NCBI RefSeq assembly: GCF_012932965.1
Contig: NZ_JABBXH010000001.1
Location: forward strand, 558,001 to 622,000
Length of the DNA: 64,000 nt
Source of the DNA: Thalassotalea algicola
Lineage (GTDB): Bacteria; Pseudomonadota; Gammaproteobacteria; Enterobacterales; Alteromonadaceae
Direction: 5' to 3'
The position numbers and the translations under genes were made by a program. The notes below the pieces were generated by a model. It searched no databases. It saw only the letters and a program-made list of their open reading frames with translations, and was not told where the DNA came from. Below are positions 45,342 to 54,178 of this stretch, one piece after another (within the stretch, counting starts at the first letter, position 1; each line of letters starts with the position of its first letter).

Positions 45342-46214
45342 ATGCTTAGCGATTTTATTGTCGAACACAATTTACCGTCTACCTTTGCTAGTACAGCAAG
45401 GCAGTGGTTTGTAAATACGGCTAATCAATTATCAAACAAAACATCAGAAACACAGACACCATTTTTTTTAGGTATTAATGGTTGCCAGGGGTCTGGAAAG
45501 TCGACGCTAGCAAACTTCCTTAATCATCACTTAAGCCAAGAAAAAGACCTGGCTGTCGTTAATTTATCATTAGACGACTTCTATTTATCACAAGAAAAAA
45601 GAGCTGAGCTAGCAAAGACTATACATCCTTTACTAGCAACGCGCGGCGTACCAGGCACACACGATACAGAGCTACTCGCCGATACCTTGTCTAGGCTTAA
45701 AAAAAGACAACCTGTTGCGCTCCCTCGTTTTGATAAAGCACAAGACAACCCTATCGCTAGCACTTTATGGCAACTATCACCGACAAAAGTAGATATTGTC
45801 ATTATCGAAGGCTGGTGTTGGGGGGTTGAACCTCAAAACAGCATCAAATTAAAAGCGCCAATAAACCAATTAGAACAAACCCAAGATTGTGATGGCCAAT
45901 GGCGACATTATGTTAACCAGCAATTGGCCAACTTTTATCAACCATTATACCAACTGATTGATAAATGGTTGATGCTAAAAGCACCTAGCTTTGATTGTGT
46001 CGCTACATGGCGCTGGCAGCAGGAACAACACTTGGCACAAACGATAACTAACACCAAAGACACTAAGGTAATGTCAAAACTAGAAGTAGAGACTTTTATC
46101 TGCTACTTCCAAAGACTTACCGAACATGCTTTAGCAACACTACCTGATAAATGTGACTTGGTTTACACACTGAATCAAGATCGCAAAATTGAATCAGCGG
46201 TAGGACGAATTTAA
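45342..46214 (+). CDS. D-glycerate kinase-like P-loop kinase
   Basis: A 290-aa kinase of the phosphoribulokinase/uridine-kinase-like group that includes plant-type glycerate 3-kinase. Walker A is GINGCQGSGKST (key residues Gly52, Lys53, Ser54). LSLDDFYLSQEKR and TRGVPGTHDTELL follow, then LPRFDKAQD and VDIVIIEGWCWG, which are typical of that group. The expected reaction is D-glycerate plus ATP to phosphoglycerate. It is first in a four-gene unit, one base before the phosphatase gene. Here it would salvage glycerate released from glucosylglycerate; the substrate is inferred from family and context. Confidence 0.84.
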   Translation: MLSDFIVEHNLPSTFASTARQWFVNTANQLSNKTSETQTPFFLGINGCQGSGKSTLANFLNHHLSQEKDLAVVNLSLDDFYLSQEKRAELAKTIHPLLATRGVPGTHDTELLADTLSRLKKRQPVALPRFDKAQDNPIASTLWQLSPTKVDIVIIEGWCWGVEPQNSIKLKAPINQLEQTQDCDGQWRHYVNQQLANFYQPLYQLIDKWLMLKAPSFDCVATWRWQQEQHLAQTITNTKDTKVMSKLEVETFICYFQRLTEHALATLPDKCDLVYTLNQDRKIESAVGRI

Positions 46215-46215
46215 T

Positions 46216-47073
46216 ATGCACAATCCAATAATATTCAGTGATTTAGATGGAACACTGCTCGACCATGACAATTACAGCTTCGAAGCAGCGCTACCGGCAT
46301 TGAAAAAGCTTAAACAGCATAAAATTCCTGTTATCGCCACGACCAGTAAAACAATTCAAGAAGTCATTAACCTCTATGAAGCCCTTAATATTAGCGGCCC
46401 TTTTATCGTAGAAAATGGTGCTGCTGTTTATATTCCAAAAGCCACCTTTAAAGAGCAGCCAAAAGAAACAATAGAGCAACAGCATTTTTGGGTAAAACAT
46501 TTTAGCCAGCCCAGAGAGAAGTACATAGCTATTGTCAATAAACTAAAAGCACGCTTTGAACATGATTTTACTCATTTTGCTCAGATGAGCAGTGACGATA
46601 TTGCTAACGCCACTGGTTTATCGATTCCAGGGGCAACACTAGCCAATCAACGTCAATTTGGTGAACCCGTTTTATGGCTTAGTAACAACTTACAAAAGCA
46701 ACACTTTATCTCTGCAGCTAAATCGCTAGGCGCAAATGTATTAGAAGGTGGCCGGTTTATCCACATATGTGACGATTGCGATAAAGGGAAAGCACTCAAT
46801 TGGCTTGCAGGTGAATACCAACACCAATTAAAACTAGACGATATGACAGCCATCGCATTAGGCGATAGTGGCAATGATATTGCTATGTTAGAAGCTGCAG
46901 ATATTGCGGTGCAAATCAAATCACCTAGTCACGACTACCCTTCAATCGATACGACAAAGGTACCAAGAATTTATCAAACTCAAGGATTCGGCCCCACAGG
47001 TTGGCAGGAAGCCATAGAGCACCTTATCGACTTTTCAAATTTAAACAGCAACTTCGCTAACATTACCCCTTAG
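46216..47073 (+). CDS. Glucosyl/mannosyl-3-phosphoglycerate phosphatase (HAD-IIB)
   Basis: A 285-aa HAD phosphatase of the MPGP family. Motif I is FSDLDGTLLD (nucleophile Asp9, Asp11). VIATTSKTIQEV is motif II, GPFIVENGAAVYIP is the MPGP-specific cap segment, and ALGDSGNDIAMLEAADIAV is motif IV. MPGP-type enzymes dephosphorylate mannosyl- or glucosyl-3-phosphoglycerate. Because the next gene is a GT81 synthase, glucosyl-3-phosphoglycerate is the likely substrate, making this a GpgP. It ends 12 bases before gpgS. Confidence 0.86.
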   Translation: MHNPIIFSDLDGTLLDHDNYSFEAALPALKKLKQHKIPVIATTSKTIQEVINLYEALNISGPFIVENGAAVYIPKATFKEQPKETIEQQHFWVKHFSQPREKYIAIVNKLKARFEHDFTHFAQMSSDDIANATGLSIPGATLANQRQFGEPVLWLSNNLQKQHFISAAKSLGANVLEGGRFIHICDDCDKGKALNWLAGEYQHQLKLDDMTAIALGDSGNDIAMLEAADIAVQIKSPSHDYPSIDTTKVPRIYQTQGFGPTGWQEAIEHLIDFSNLNSNFANITP

Positions 47074-47085
47074 GAGGGCATTTTT

Positions 47086-48309
47086 ATGGCTGATTTTTAT
47101 CAAAATGGCAGTGTGACAACACTTCACAATTTAGGCCAGCGCTCATACCAAGACATGGAACAGGAGCTAGTTGCATTTAATAAGAAACGACCACTTGGCT
47201 TATTGCTTCCTTCGCTTTTTTCGGAGCTGGAGGGGCCTGCACTAGGCAAAATTATCGACAATATTGCCGAAGTACCGTACTTAACTGAAATTGTGATTGG
47301 GCTAGATAGAGCAGACGAAGCGCAATATCGCTATGCCTTAAAGTTTTTCAATAAACTACCTCAACATCATCGTGTTCTTTGGAATGACGGTCCTAGATTA
47401 AAAGCGCTTGATGCTAGATTGCAAAAGCTCGGACTTGCACCTACCGAACTAGGTAAAGGTCGTAACGTTTGGTATTGCATGGGGTATATTTTAGCGTCAA
47501 ATAAAACAGAGTCGGTGGCACTACACGACTGTGATATTTTGACTTACGAAAAAGACTTATTGGCACGTTTGCTCTATCCAGTCGCTCACCCTCAGTTTAA
47601 CTATGAATTTTCAAAAGGCTTTTATGCACGTGTTGCCGACGGAAAAATCAACGGTCGAGTATCTCGTTTATTAGTGACACCACTGATTCGTGCGTTAAAG
47701 CGAGTGGTTGGCACCAATGAATACCTAGATTACATGGACTGCTTCCGTTACCCGTTAGCTGGTGAATTCTCTTTTCGTCGTGACGTTTTAAACGATTTAC
47801 GTATTCCAAGTGACTGGGGGCTAGAGATAGGCGTGCTTAGTGAAATGCACCGAAATTACGCGGTTAATAAAATTTGTCAGGTCGATATTGCAGACGTTTA
47901 CGATCATAAACATCAAGACTTATCTCTAGATAATGCGCAAGCAGGCCTGTCTAAAATGTCGATTGATATCACAAAAGCATTTTTCCGTAAATTAGCCACC
48001 CAAGGTCATACATTCAGCACAGAGACTTTCCGTTCAATTAAAGCAACTTACTTTCGAATTGCCTTAGATTATGTTGAAACTTATCGTCATGACGCATTGA
48101 TGAACGGCTTAACGCTCGATATCCATAATGAAGAAGCTGCAGTAGAAATGTTTGCCAAGAACATAATGAACGCCGGCCAAACTTTTTTAGAAAACCCCAT
48201 GGAAACACCATTCATTCCAACGTGGAACCGCGTCATCAGCGCAGAGCCAGATATCTTGGAAGAATTAAAAGAAGCTGTAGAACAAGACAATCTTGAATTT
48301 GGCGGCTAA
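47086..48309 (+). CDS. gpgS: Glucosyl-3-phosphoglycerate synthase (GT81)
   Basis: A 407-aa GT-A glycosyltransferase. Evidence: LGLLLPSLFSELEGPALGKIIDNI, LTEIVIGLDRADEAQ, GKGRNVWYCMGYILA, the metal-binding DCD at residues 148-150 in ALHDCDILTYE, and FYARV...GRVSRLLVTPLIRAL, matching bacterial GpgS. It joins glucose from a nucleotide-glucose donor to 3-phosphoglycerate. A near-perfect AGGAGG lies before the ATG, the strongest ribosome site of the unit. The product is dephosphorylated by the adjacent HAD enzyme to glucosylglycerate, a compatible solute of marine and salt-stressed or nitrogen-limited bacteria. Confidence 0.88.
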   Translation: MADFYQNGSVTTLHNLGQRSYQDMEQELVAFNKKRPLGLLLPSLFSELEGPALGKIIDNIAEVPYLTEIVIGLDRADEAQYRYALKFFNKLPQHHRVLWNDGPRLKALDARLQKLGLAPTELGKGRNVWYCMGYILASNKTESVALHDCDILTYEKDLLARLLYPVAHPQFNYEFSKGFYARVADGKINGRVSRLLVTPLIRALKRVVGTNEYLDYMDCFRYPLAGEFSFRRDVLNDLRIPSDWGLEIGVLSEMHRNYAVNKICQVDIADVYDHKHQDLSLDNAQAGLSKMSIDITKAFFRKLATQGHTFSTETFRSIKATYFRIALDYVETYRHDALMNGLTLDIHNEEAAVEMFAKNIMNAGQTFLENPMETPFIPTWNRVISAEPDILEELKEAVEQDNLEFGG

Positions 48310-48351
48310 AGCTTTTCATCACTGAGTAAGAACAAACAATAGGATATAGTA

Positions 48352-50100
48352 ATGTCTGATAGTTTAAATGCACTTATCCAGAAAGTGACACAGCAACTCG
48401 CTGTGATCTATCATGATGTAGCGCTTGATATGACACATCAAGCGCTAGCAGAGCGTTTAGTAAATGAAATGCGCATCGGTGAAACTGATACACCGCCAGC
48501 ACCATATAGCAACCATTGGTCTGAGCAAGATGTGATTATGATCACTTATGGCGACTCGTTAATTAAAGCAGGTGAAAAGCCATTAAATACATTGCGAGAT
48601 TTTGCCGATAATTATCTGCAAGATCACGTTAATTGCATTCATATCCTTCCTTTCTTTCCTTATAGTTCAGACGATGGTTTCTCAGTAATAGACTACTCTT
48701 CGGTGAACGAGTCATTAGGTGACTGGCAAGATATTCAAGCAATTGCTCAAGACAAAAAACTAATGTCTGACTTAGTTATTAACCACTGTTCAAGTCGCAG
48801 CTTATGGTTTGAAAATTTTGTAAAAGGTGAAGGGCAAGGGCATGATTATTTCTTTACCGCAAACCCACATGACGACTTATCACAAGTTGTGCGCCCCCGC
48901 ACTTCGCCACTATTGAGAAGAACAGAAACTGCCAATGGTGAGCAATATGTCTGGTGCACCTTTAGTCACGACCAAGTTGATCTTGATTTTCGAAACCCTG
49001 AGGTACTCAGCCAGTTTATTAAAATCATACGCCAGTATTTAGATAATGGTGTGCGAATATTTCGTTTAGATGCTGTGGCCTTTTTATGGAAAGTAGCGGG
49101 AACAAAATCCATTAACTTACCGCAAACCCACGAAGTTGTCCGCCTGCTCAGAACGCTGATTGAACATGCGAAAAGCGACGCGGTGATCATTACTGAAACC
49201 AACATTCCGAACACTCAAAACCTAACTTATTTTGGTAATGCTAACGAAGCACATTGTATTTACAATTTTTCGTTACCGCCTTTGCTAATAAATACGCTAA
49301 TTACCGGTAATTGTTTATACCTAAAACGCTGGCTTATGAGTATGCCACCGGCTCAAGATGGCACTACTTATTTTAATTTTATTGCCTCGCACGACGGCGT
49401 TGGATTGCGACCTGCCGAAGGTTTATTAAGTGATCCTGAAATCGGTGAACTCATTAACACGATGAAGTCATTCGGCGGCGCAATTTCTTGGCGAACTAGC
49501 GAAAGTGGTGAGCAAAAAGCCTATGAAATGAATATCTCCCTGTTTGATGCGCTGCAAGGCACAACAAACGGTCCAGATAAATGGGGAATGCAGCGCTTTA
49601 TTTGCGCCCATGCTATTATGTTAGCGTTAGAAGGGATCCCTGGTATTTATATACATAGTTTGCTTGGTACTCGAAATGATTATGAGAAACTTAAAAATAC
49701 CCACCATAATCGGGCAATTAATCGCCACCGTTGGGATTACCCAACCCTAGAAGAAAAACTGGCCGATCAAGACAACCCGCACGCTAAAGTGCTCAATCAA
49801 ATGTTAACGTTAATTGATATTCGCACAAATCAAAAAGCCTTTCACCCGAACGCTACGCAGTTCACCTTACATTTAGGGCTTAGTTTATTTGGCTTTTGGC
49901 GACAAAGTTTAGACAGGCGTCAGAGTGTTTTTTGTGTAACAAATGTCACTGATCAGCCAGTTGAACTTCCGATCAGCGAACTTAATTTAGTTATTACAGA
50001 AAGTTGGCTCGATTTAATTTCGGGATTGGAAATTAGTGATTTAACAAAAGCGATTGAGTTACAGCCATACCAAACGGTTTGGCTGAGTAACCAAAAATAG
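48352..50100 (+). CDS. GH13_18 sugar phosphorylase, probably glucosylglycerate phosphorylase
   Basis: A 582-aa member of the sucrose-phosphorylase subfamily. The alpha-amylase-type catalytic set is present: nucleophile Asp240 in [11 protein letters not shown], acid/base Glu282 in IITETNIP, and Asp348 in [33 protein letters not shown] is the usual N-terminal barrel block. Subfamily members split sucrose, sucrose-6-phosphate, glucosylglycerol or glucosylglycerate with phosphate. Linkage to gpgS, the phosphatase and glycerate kinase favours glucosylglycerate giving glucose-1-phosphate and D-glycerate. Plain sucrose phosphorylase is the main alternative; no sucrose transporter, fructokinase or regulator is present. 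Confidence 0.85.
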   Translation: MSDSLNALIQKVTQQLAVIYHDVALDMTHQALAERLVNEMRIGETDTPPAPYSNHWSEQDVIMITYGDSLIKAGEKPLNTLRDFADNYLQDHVNCIHILPFFPYSSDDGFSVIDYSSVNESLGDWQDIQAIAQDKKLMSDLVINHCSSRSLWFENFVKGEGQGHDYFFTANPHDDLSQVVRPRTSPLLRRTETANGEQYVWCTFSHDQVDLDFRNPEVLSQFIKIIRQYLDNGVRIFRLDAVAFLWKVAGTKSINLPQTHEVVRLLRTLIEHAKSDAVIITETNIPNTQNLTYFGNANEAHCIYNFSLPPLLINTLITGNCLYLKRWLMSMPPAQDGTTYFNFIASHDGVGLRPAEGLLSDPEIGELINTMKSFGGAISWRTSESGEQKAYEMNISLFDALQGTTNGPDKWGMQRFICAHAIMLALEGIPGIYIHSLLGTRNDYEKLKNTHHNRAINRHRWDYPTLEEKLADQDNPHAKVLNQMLTLIDIRTNQKAFHPNATQFTLHLGLSLFGFWRQSLDRRQSVFCVTNVTDQPVELPISELNLVITESWLDLISGLEISDLTKAIELQPYQTVWLSNQK

Positions 50101-50101
50101 C

Positions 50102-50875
50102 TTATTTTTTAGTACCTACAACTGAATAAAGCATCGGAAATATTGGCCCTTGTTCATCCATTACAAATTGATTTATGCCAACTGCTTTCATATTGTCAAA
50201 ACATGGATACGGGCTATATGGGTACTCGCTCATTTGCGTTATTTCAATACCTGCATCAATTAGTGCACTAATAACATCGCTAAGTGTATGAGACCACACT
50301 GCAATAGTTTGCTCTGTATCGCCAGCATTTTCAGAATACGTCTTTTCTTGCTCAATATCTGGTTCTGCTTGATGAAAATAGTCATAACCAAATTTGATAT
50401 CTAGAAATGGATGAAACTCAATCAAATGAATCTTACCGCCTGGTTTAAGACACTTAGCAACGGTTTCAGCCCATTTATTCATACAAGGTAGCCAGCACAA
50501 TACGCCATATGACGTATAAACCACGTCATATCGTTGCTTATTTTGCTCACCAAATTGATAAACATCGCTACAGACAAATTCAGCTTCGATACAGGCTTGT
50601 TTCGCAAGTTGCTGTGCTTTTGCAATTGCTATTGAAGAAAGGTCTACACCAGTTACTCTGGCTCCTAATCGCGCCCAAGACAGTGAATCTAACCCAAAAT
50701 GACATTGAAGATGCAGCAACGACTTACCTTGTACATTGCCGACTTGGTTGAGCTCTATGTCATGCAATGTTGATTTGCCGGCAAGAAAACCGTCAACGTT
50801 GTAAAACTTCGATGTAAAATGTATATCAGTGCGTTCATTCCACGCTTGTTGATTTATAGCTAAATAATCTGACAT
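50102..50875 (-). CDS. Class I SAM-dependent methyltransferase
   Basis: A 257-aa methyltransferase. A leader NQQAWNERTDIHFTSKFYNVDGF is followed by KSLLHLQCHFGLDSLSWARLGARVTGVDLSS (motifs I and II of the SAM-binding fold), YDVVYTSYGVLCWL (motif IV) and LKPGGKIHLIEFHPF (motif VI). The first glycine of the canonical motif I is replaced (LHLQCHFGLDS), a variant common in this subgroup. The substrate is unknown. It is convergent with the phosphorylase gene, one base apart, and shares its strand with the beta-propeller gene, ten bases upstream. Confidence 0.85.
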   Translation of the reverse strand: MSDYLAINQQAWNERTDIHFTSKFYNVDGFLAGKSTLHDIELNQVGNVQGKSLLHLQCHFGLDSLSWARLGARVTGVDLSSIAIAKAQQLAKQACIEAEFVCSDVYQFGEQNKQRYDVVYTSYGVLCWLPCMNKWAETVAKCLKPGGKIHLIEFHPFLDIKFGYDYFHQAEPDIEQEKTYSENAGDTEQTIAVWSHTLSDVISALIDAGIEITQMSEYPYSPYPCFDNMKAVGINQFVMDEQGPIFPMLYSVVGTKK

Positions 50876-50885
50876 CGTATTTTAT

Positions 50886-51788
50886 CTATAAAGTTGTGAC
50901 CAAAGCTAAATACTTGCCATCATCGCTAATGGCTAATCGACCTAACTTGCCTTTAACTAACGAACTTAACTCTTGTCCCACCGTCCAGTTATAACCTTTA
51001 TTACCTGCCGGCCAAATTGAAAGCTTTGTACCATCAAAACGTAAAATATCGCCATTAGGTGCCCATGCGTAATCATGGTTAGCGTCAAGAATAGGCGCAA
51101 TATGTGTCACCGAAAATGCTTTAGGATCAAATGCTTTAATCCACATCATGCCGTTTGTTTGTCGGTGAACAAAACTAAAGCGATTAGAATGAGGGATTTT
51201 TTGTGGTGTACTGGGAACAGCATGCCCACTGACAAAACGGTTTTGTTTTTCTTTGGCATTAAGGTATTGAATACTCCAGCCATAACGTGACCAAATCAGC
51301 ACATCACCTGTTGGCTCATCATATTGATAATAGCCAACCGGCTCTTTGGAATTAAGTAGCCATTGATGTTCACCGGTTTTGCGGTCTAAAAATCTAACGG
51401 TCTGATAAGGATTAAAGCCTTCACTAACAAAACTGACATTGCCTGTGTTACCAACTGGCTTCGGCGAAAATTCACTATGCTCAGTATTAGTTACTTGCAC
51501 CGTTTTTTTCGATTGAATGTTGTATTCATAAATGTCCGTTTGTTTACCGTCTCGAGCTGAAGAAAATAAGATTGATTTACTCGAACGTGTGAAATATGGC
51601 TGACTGTCGTAGTCTTCATTATTGGTAATATTACGGCCGTTTTTAACCGAATAGACACCGTCTTTATGTTCAAGTTCGAAAAGGTAAATTTCGCTATTAG
51701 GGCCAAAGCGTGGCTTTTCTGCTTTTGCTGACACAGCTCCATGGGCTAGCAAAGTTGCGAGAGCGATAATTGGTAATATTAACTTCAC
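50886..51788 (-). CDS. Exported TolB/WD40-like beta-propeller protein
   Basis: A 300-aa protein with a signal peptide (cut after VSA, residue 21). It contains repeated propeller blades of the PD40 type, the clearest being DSQPYFTRSSKSILFSSARDGKQTDIYEYNIQ and HSEFSPKPVGNTGNVSFVSE. Later blades are degenerate. Such periplasmic propellers usually act as binding scaffolds; no catalytic residues are visible. It is likely cotranscribed with the methyltransferase. Confidence 0.72.
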   Translation of the reverse strand: MKLILPIIALATLLAHGAVSAKAEKPRFGPNSEIYLFELEHKDGVYSVKNGRNITNNEDYDSQPYFTRSSKSILFSSARDGKQTDIYEYNIQSKKTVQVTNTEHSEFSPKPVGNTGNVSFVSEGFNPYQTVRFLDRKTGEHQWLLNSKEPVGYYQYDEPTGDVLIWSRYGWSIQYLNAKEKQNRFVSGHAVPSTPQKIPHSNRFSFVHRQTNGMMWIKAFDPKAFSVTHIAPILDANHDYAWAPNGDILRFDGTKLSIWPAGNKGYNWTVGQELSSLVKGKLGRLAISDDGKYLALVTTL

Positions 51789-51885
51789 CTTATGTTTCCT
51801 TATTATTATGCTGACAGTGGCATAGCATGGGTGAAGATGAGATTGTTTTCAAATAAAAGTCATAATTTGCCGATTAATGAGGGGA

Positions 51886-51977
51886 TTGAAGGATAGATTT
51901 TTCCTTCAAGGAAAGTTTTAACAAACTTAAATGCTCCATATCGGCGGTGGCGTCTCCTTAGGTGCTGTCACCACCGC
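51886..51977. repeat. Inverted repeats in the 319-base gap before the XRE gene
   Basis: The gap 51789-52107 separates divergent genes and has no ORF of note. It holds TTGAAGGA (51886-51893) / TCCTTCAA (51902-51909), which overlaps a second palindrome TTTCCTT-C-AAGGAAA. A GC-rich pair GCGGTGG (51944-51950) / CCACCGC (51971-51977) also lies there. None has a terminator-like T run in the direction of a gene. Confidence 0.4.
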
Positions 51978-52001
51978 GACACTTAACTAATTGATATTAT
52001 T

Positions 52002-52033
52002 AAATTGTCAGAATTTGTCGTGAACTTGTCGTG
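52002..52033 (+). repeat. Direct 11-bp repeats upstream of the XRE regulator, possible operator
   Basis: AATTTGTCGTG (52012-52022) and AACTTGTCGTG (52023-52033) are tandem copies with one mismatch. A degenerate third copy AAATTGTCAG lies just before (52002-52011). The TTGTC cores are spaced 10 and 11 bases apart, one helical turn, and end 74 bases before the regulator's start codon, so they may be its autoregulatory site. Confidence 0.5.
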
Positions 52034-52107
52034 TTAAAAACATCGATTAAAATAAGAGAAAGTGAATAATTTTCCCTGTCACTCTATCAACCCTACTGGA
52101 GTTAAAG

Positions 52108-52794
52108 TTGATACTTTCAATTGAAAAATTAAAAACGCTTAGAAGAGAAAAGGGCTGGTCGCAAGAAGTATTAGCTAAAGCGACAGGCCTTTCCGTTCGA
52201 ACTATTCAACGAATTGAGTCAGATGGTAAAGCATCAGTAGAGTCAACGCTTTCTATCGCTTCAGTTTTTAATCTACCTCCAAAGTCTTTAGAAGCGACAC
52301 CTGATGAAATTAAAGTCGACTGGACGAGGAAAATGATTATGAAAAACTTATTTGCTTTGCTAATAATTTCTGGCGCTATCGTAATGTTGACTATCTTAGC
52401 GGCTAATTTTAAAACGTTTATAGATGGTACAACGCTACTATTCATCCCTTTATTTTTATACTCAGCCACTATTTTAGCCTTTGGTACAGATGGCATGTTT
52501 AAATCTTTAGCTGGATTAAGGTATTTATTTACCGATGAGATGGTTGGTGGTTCAAAAGCGCAATATCTATCGGAAATATACGCTAGCCAAGTAAAGTTTC
52601 TATATGGTGGTGCGCTGATTATGTTAGCCGTTGGTTTTATTGCTATGTTCACCCACGTAGATACCTATGAGAATTTTGTCTTCTTTAGAGCGACTGCAAT
52701 TAATTTGATTAGTTTATTTTATGCGACCGTTTTAAGTGAAGGTGTTTTTAGACCACTGTCTATTAAGTTAAGAACATGTGACATTAAGGGGTAA
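52108..52794 (+). CDS. XRE-family transcriptional regulator with C-terminal membrane domain
   Basis: A 228-aa protein. Residues 1-60 form a helix-turn-helix of the XRE/Cro type (LKTLRREKGWSQEVLAKATGLSVRTIQRIESDGKASVESTLSIASVF). Residues about 70-220 contain four hydrophobic helices, so the DNA-binding domain is tethered to the membrane. The start is TTG at 52108, supported by GGAG six bases upstream; no suitable ATG exists before the HTH. Signals and targets are unknown. It is convergent with argA, whose stop abuts its own. Confidence 0.85.
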   Translation: MILSIEKLKTLRREKGWSQEVLAKATGLSVRTIQRIESDGKASVESTLSIASVFNLPPKSLEATPDEIKVDWTRKMIMKNLFALLIISGAIVMLTILAANFKTFIDGTTLLFIPLFLYSATILAFGTDGMFKSLAGLRYLFTDEMVGGSKAQYLSEIYASQVKFLYGGALIMLAVGFIAMFTHVDTYENFVFFRATAINLISLFYATVLSEGVFRPLSIKLRTCDIKG

Positions 52795-54144
52795 TTAAAT
52801 CCCCTTAACCAACACTTTCGATTTACGCTGAAAATTATAAAGCTCTTGCTTTTCTCTCGGTAGTGAATCGATTGTAGTTTCGACAAAACCTTGTTCGCGG
52901 AACCAGTGACCACTCACCGTAGTTAAAACGAAAAGCTGATCAAGTTTTTGGCGTTTGGCAAAGGCTTCCACGGCAGCAATTAAACGCTCTCCTCGATTAC
53001 CACTTCGATAATCAGGGTGAATAACCACACAAGCCAATTCACCAATGTTTTCATCGATATACGGATAAAGTGCTGCACAGGCAATAATCACTTCTTCTTT
53101 TTTAAGCACGATAAAACGATCTATTTCAGTTTCAAGTAGTTTGCGAGAGCGACGAACCAGAACCCCTTCTTCTTCAAGCGGCTGAATGAGTTCCAAAATA
53201 CCGCCAACGTCATCAATTGATGCAGTGGTGATATTCTCTTTGTGATCTTTTGCAATTAAGGTACCGGCACCATCTCGAGTAAATAGCTCCTGCAACAAAG
53301 CAGTTTCGCTTAGATAAGACACACAATGGCAGCGTTCAACACCATTTTCACCACTTTGAATAATCGCTCTCAACAATAGCTGGCGTACATGATCAGTTTC
53401 TTCACCGCCATAACTATCAAGTAATTCTTTAACTTTTCTAACGCTGCAACTACGTATAAGTGAGCCATCACTATCAAGCAAACCTTCATCTTCTGTAAAG
53501 GTAATTAGCTTATCTGCCTCTAAGGAAATGGCGGTTTGGGTTGCAACATCTTCAAGCGCTAAATTAAACACTTCACCTGTCGTTGAATAACCAACGGGTG
53601 AAAGTAACACAATAGAGCCGAAATCTAACTGCTGTTCAATACCTTCCACATCAATGCGACGTACTAAGCCAGTATGCTGATAATCGACCCCACCTTTCAC
53701 GCCAATAGGGCGAGCAATAACAAAATTACCTGTGCTCACCCGAATTTGAGAACCATGCATTGGCGAGTTTGCAAGGCCAGTGGTTAACAAAGCTTCAATA
53801 TGTACACGAAGTGAACCGGTCGCATCTTTTACCGCCATCAAGGTTTTTGGGTCGGTAATTCGTAAGTGTTGTTCGAATTGTTGCTGTACACCTAGTAGCC
53901 CAGCTCGTTCAGCGATTTGTGGTCTAGCGCCATGCACAATCACCAGCTTTACACCTAAGCTTCTCAGCAGTGCAATATCGTGAATGATATTGGCAAAGTT
54001 CGGGTGTTGAACCGCTTCACCACCAAACATTAACACCACGGTTTTTTCTCGATGCTGATTAATGTAAGGCGCAGCATTTCTAAACCACTTAACGTAATCC
54101 TTATCACCGTTATTGCTACTATTTTTGGCTTGGGTTATGACCAC
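52795..54144 (-). CDS. argA: N-acetylglutamate synthase
   Basis: A 449-aa enzyme making N-acetylglutamate from glutamate and acetyl-CoA, the first arginine step. The amino-acid-kinase domain (about 1-290: VLMFGGEAVQHPNFANIIHDIALL, IVHGARPQIAERAGLL) provides the arginine feedback site. The GNAT domain (about 300-449) has HPDYRSGNRGERLIAAVEAFA as its acetyl-CoA loop. The start is GTG at 54144 with AGGGA six bases before. Length is as in E. coli ArgA (443). It lies 34 bases downstream of argH(A), giving the organism a second acetyltransferase domain for the same step. Confidence 0.95.
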   Translation of the reverse strand: MVITQAKNSSNNGDKDYVKWFRNAAPYINQHREKTVVLMFGGEAVQHPNFANIIHDIALLRSLGVKLVIVHGARPQIAERAGLLGVQQQFEQHLRITDPKTLMAVKDATGSLRVHIEALLTTGLANSPMHGSQIRVSTGNFVIARPIGVKGGVDYQHTGLVRRIDVEGIEQQLDFGSIVLLSPVGYSTTGEVFNLALEDVATQTAISLEADKLITFTEDEGLLDSDGSLIRSCSVRKVKELLDSYGGEETDHVRQLLLRAIIQSGENGVERCHCVSYLSETALLQELFTRDGAGTLIAKDHKENITTASIDDVGGILELIQPLEEEGVLVRRSRKLLETEIDRFIVLKKEEVIIACAALYPYIDENIGELACVVIHPDYRSGNRGERLIAAVEAFAKRQKLDQLFVLTTVSGHWFREQGFVETTIDSLPREKQELYNFQRKSKVLVKGI

Positions 54145-54178
54145 ATCAAATCCCTATACTCTTGCTACTTTAAACGAT

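Noticed and set aside
48352-50100. Straight annotation as sucrose phosphorylase
   Set aside because: The subfamily has several specificities and the neighbours are glucosylglycerate genes; no sucrose-uptake or fructose genes are present.
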